This document shows, one piece after another, positions 14,628 to 16,285 of a stretch of 16,285 nt of DNA. Within the stretch, counting starts at the first letter, position 1. Every line of letters begins with the position of its first letter. Where the stretch lies: positions 1 through 16,285 of the forward strand of contig JAKAVI010000119.1 in the NCBI GenBank assembly GCA_021817355.1, in the 5' to 3' direction. Both the position numbers and the translations under genes were made by a program. The notes under the pieces were generated by a model. That model searched no databases, had not been told where the DNA came from, and saw only the letters and a list, made by a program, of their open reading frames with translations. The stretch is from Pseudomonadota bacterium. Lineage in GTDB: Bacteria > Pseudomonadota > Alphaproteobacteria > Micropepsales > Micropepsaceae.

Positions 14628-14637
14628 CCTATGGGGC
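14628..14637. repeat. Inverted repeat flanking the dehydrogenase gene, 5' copy
   Basis: CCTATGGGGC, reverse complement of the copy at 13807-13816. It lies in the 26-base gap between the lactonase-like gene and the dehydrogenase and overlaps the dehydrogenase ribosome binding site region. Confidence 0.35.
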
Positions 14638-14645
14638 TTGTCAGG

Positions 14646-15560
14646 TTAGGCGTTGAAGGTGAGCTTCAGCCCAGGGCGGGGCCACCGACACTTGTAAAGG
14701 CGTCCGAGGCTCGAACCGGTCACCCATACATCGCGCATATCGCCGCCACCAAAGCACAGATTGGTGACTGCGAGGTCAGGGATCGGAACATGCTCGGTTT
14801 CGCCGTTCGGATCGAAAACGGTAATACCGCCATTGAGCAGAGTACCGACGCAAATCTTGCCGCCCGCTTCTACCTTTAGACTGTCGAGTAGCTGATGGCC
14901 GGGAAGGGTGGCAATGACACGTCCGGGTGCCCATGGTGCAGGAGGAGGCTTTAGGACCCCTGGGCGCTCCAGTTCCATCGCCCATAACCGAGCGGTGATT
15001 GTATCTGCCCAATAAAGTGTTTTCTGGTCTGGAGATAGCCCGATGCCATTTGGTGAGGTCAGATCTGCGCGGGCGCAAGAGATGTGCGAGCCATCGATCC
15101 GGGCATAGTAAAGCGCACCGTGATCGCGGGACTCAGGGCGCGACTTACCGTGATCAGTAAACCAGAAGCCGCCCTGAGCATCAAACACGAGATCATTCGG
15201 ACCACGTAATTTTTGTCCGGCACAGGCCGTATAAAGTGTCGAGAGCGTGCCGGTCTTCAGATCGAAGCGCTGAATCGATCCAGTCACATAGTCTGACGGT
15301 TGATGACCTGGAATGTGCATTCCAGCTACTTCGTGCCACTCGAAGCCACCATTATTGCAGATGTAAATTGCACCATCCGGTCCCATTGCCAGACCATTGG
15401 GGCCGCCCCCTGTCTTACATAGAACTTCCTTTCGTCCATCTGGATGAACGCGCGTCAGTGTTTGGCGACGTATCTCAACGACAACAACCGAGCCGTCCCC
15501 AAAGCACACCGGGCCTTCGGGGAATTCCAGGTTATCTGCAACAATTTCGAGCTCTTCCAT
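14646..15560 (-). CDS. SMP-30/gluconolactonase/LRE family protein
   Basis: Six-bladed beta-propeller metal enzyme; relatives hydrolyse sugar lactones or other lactones. Likely metal ligands in the family positions are E15 in LEFPEGP, N171 in SPNGIGLS and D226 in LLDSLKV, with RGPNDLVFD (119-127) as the substrate-side loop. Repeated blade motifs such as NGLAMGPDGAIYICNNGG and NGIGLSPDQKTLYWAD support the fold. 304 residues is normal. The frame reaches 15626, but ATG 15560 has GGAG six bases upstream and begins MEELEIVADNLEFPEG, which fits the family, so I use it. It is the first gene of the operon with the dehydrogenase and is divergent from a GST gene across a palindromic region. No signal peptide from this start. 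Confidence 0.92.
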   Translation of the reverse strand: MEELEIVADNLEFPEGPVCFGDGSVVVVEIRRQTLTRVHPDGRKEVLCKTGGGPNGLAMGPDGAIYICNNGGFEWHEVAGMHIPGHQPSDYVTGSIQRFDLKTGTLSTLYTACAGQKLRGPNDLVFDAQGGFWFTDHGKSRPESRDHGALYYARIDGSHISCARADLTSPNGIGLSPDQKTLYWADTITARLWAMELERPGVLKPPPAPWAPGRVIATLPGHQLLDSLKVEAGGKICVGTLLNGGITVFDPNGETEHVPIPDLAVTNLCFGGGDMRDVWVTGSSLGRLYKCRWPRPGLKLTFNA

Positions 15561-15650
15561 TTGGTCTCCGTTTTGCCGATACACGCACATCCAGTGGAGC
15601 TTTATGCGACAGATGATGAATGCCAATGGCCGCCGTCTATGTAAAATTAG

Positions 15651-15686
15651 TTGACTATATTGTTGACCCCAATACTATTTAGTCAA
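15651..15686. promoter_or_regulatory. Palindromic operator-like element overlapping a promoter
   Basis: TTGACTA (15651-15657) and TAGTCAA (15680-15686) are perfect inverted arms. The similarity extends inward: TTGACTATATTGTTG against the reverse complement of the right side, TTGACTAAATAGTATTG. The same bases form a plus-strand sigma70 promoter: TTGACT (15651-15656), 16-base spacer, TACTAT (15673-15678). It sits in the divergent gap between the lactonase-like gene and the Nu-class GST gene, so one regulator could control both. Confidence 0.5.
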
Positions 15687-15729
15687 GCAAATACCCCTGC
15701 TTTTTGTCAGCGCGTAGGTAAATTCCACG

Positions 15730-16285
15730 ATGATAGATCTTCACTTCGTTGGTACACCGAACGGTCATAAAATCTCGATAGCGCTCGAGGAAATGGCGCT
15801 TCCTTATCGGACAGTTAGCTATAATATTCTCGATGGTGAACACCTAACTGCAGAATTCAGGCGCATCAGCCCGAATAACCGACTTCCGGCAATAGTAGAT
15901 ACGACGCCAGACGATGGCGGGGAGCCTTTTGCGGTCTTTGAAACCGGGGCGATCCTGCTTTATCTGGCGGAGAAGTCAGGAACATTATTGGGAAGGGATG
16001 CACGACGCCGATCCCTTACCGTGCAGTGGCTGACGTGGCAGGTGGCGGGATTGGGCCCCATGCATGGCCAGGCTCATCATTTTGTTCGCTACGCGCCGGA
16101 GCGGCTCCTATACCCGACCGAGCGCTACATGAATGAAGCGCGCCGGCTTCTCCATGTGCTGGATAGCCGGCTGGGTGAGGTAGAATATCTCGCGGAAGAA
16201 TATTCGATTGCGGATATAGCCTGCTGGCCGTGGATCCGTGCGATCGGATTGATCGGGATCGACATTTCAGATTTTTTGAACATCA
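15730..16285 (+). CDS. Glutathione S-transferase, Nu class (YfcG/Ure2p-like), 3' end cut by window
   Basis: The first 185 residues are present without a stop. The N-terminus MIDLHFVGTPNGHKISIALE carries TPNGHK at residues 9-14, the Nu-class signature in which the Thr and Asn position glutathione; Nu-class enzymes often act as disulfide reductases or thioether lyases. The cis-Pro loop is SPNNRLPAIVD (P53), followed by GGEPFAVFETGAILLYLAEK with E71-T72 in place of the usual ES. The C-terminal domain contains EYSIADIACWPWI with the capping box. Full family length is about 210-230 residues, so only the end is missing. The ribosome binding site is weak. It lies 43 bases after the palindrome. Codons such as ATA, AAT and TAT are more common than in the thiolase region. 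Confidence 0.93.
   Translation, partial: MIDLHFVGTPNGHKISIALEEMALPYRTVSYNILDGEHLTAEFRRISPNNRLPAIVDTTPDDGGEPFAVFETGAILLYLAEKSGTLLGRDARRRSLTVQWLTWQVAGLGPMHGQAHHFVRYAPERLLYPTERYMNEARRLLHVLDSRLGEVEYLAEEYSIADIACWPWIRAIGLIGIDISDFLNI

Noticed and set aside
1..16285. tRNA, rRNA, CRISPR array or a multi-gene defence system
   Set aside because: Read for cloverleaf ends, regularly spaced repeats and defence-type motifs; only the Fic domain could touch on toxin-type biology and it has no partner gene, so no system is claimed.

Overview
The window reads as a GC-rich proteobacterial chromosome segment, most likely from an alphaproteobacterium of the sphingomonad type. This is an inference from codon bias and from the gene mix: several glutathione S-transferases, an Old Yellow Enzyme, a dienelactone hydrolase, and a polysaccharide cluster rich in glycosyltransferases. 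No rRNA, tRNA or CRISPR array was seen. Sixteen bases hint at where the first gene begins, but it is cut by the left edge, and the last gene is cut by the right edge.

Region 1 (1-5170) is part of a surface-polysaccharide locus. It has a group-1 (GT4-type) glycosyltransferase (+), then two glycosyltransferases on the opposite strand (GT2 and a DXD-type sugar-binding-region enzyme, translationally coupled by ATGA), then a second GT4-type enzyme and an FkbM methyltransferase (+, overlapping). The strand arrangement is compact, with a convergent 11-nt overlap at one side and a tight divergent junction at the other. The genes fit sequential glycosyl transfer and O-methylation of an exported glycan.

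Region 2 (5342-10851) is a minus-strand series. In transcription order it holds a thiolase, a small glutathione S-transferase (GST), an Old Yellow Enzyme-type flavin oxidoreductase, a long GST with an extra C-terminal domain, and a dienelactone hydrolase. The theme is breakdown or detoxification of electrophilic and acyl-CoA compounds. A sigma70-like promoter with a small dyad precedes the thiolase. GC-rich stem-loops without U-tracts sit shortly after several of the stop codons.

Region 3 (10852-13325) is a roughly 900-base stretch without a confident gene, followed by a 525-residue Fic protein (AMPylase-type) with its own inhibitory motif. Its 5' region carries a spaced direct repeat.

Region 4 (13326-16285) starts with a degraded IS630-family transposase tail. 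It continues with a two-gene minus operon (SMP-30/gluconolactonase-like lactonase, then an NAD-type short-chain dehydrogenase) that diverges from a Nu-class (YfcG-like) GST. The divergent region contains a strong imperfect palindrome overlapping a promoter. AT-richer codon use here and the transposase remnant suggest that this module was acquired horizontally. No gene set clearly marks a new defence or other unknown system; the best leads are the regulated lactonase/dehydrogenase/GST module, the long Fic protein with its repeated box, and the 3' stem-loops.
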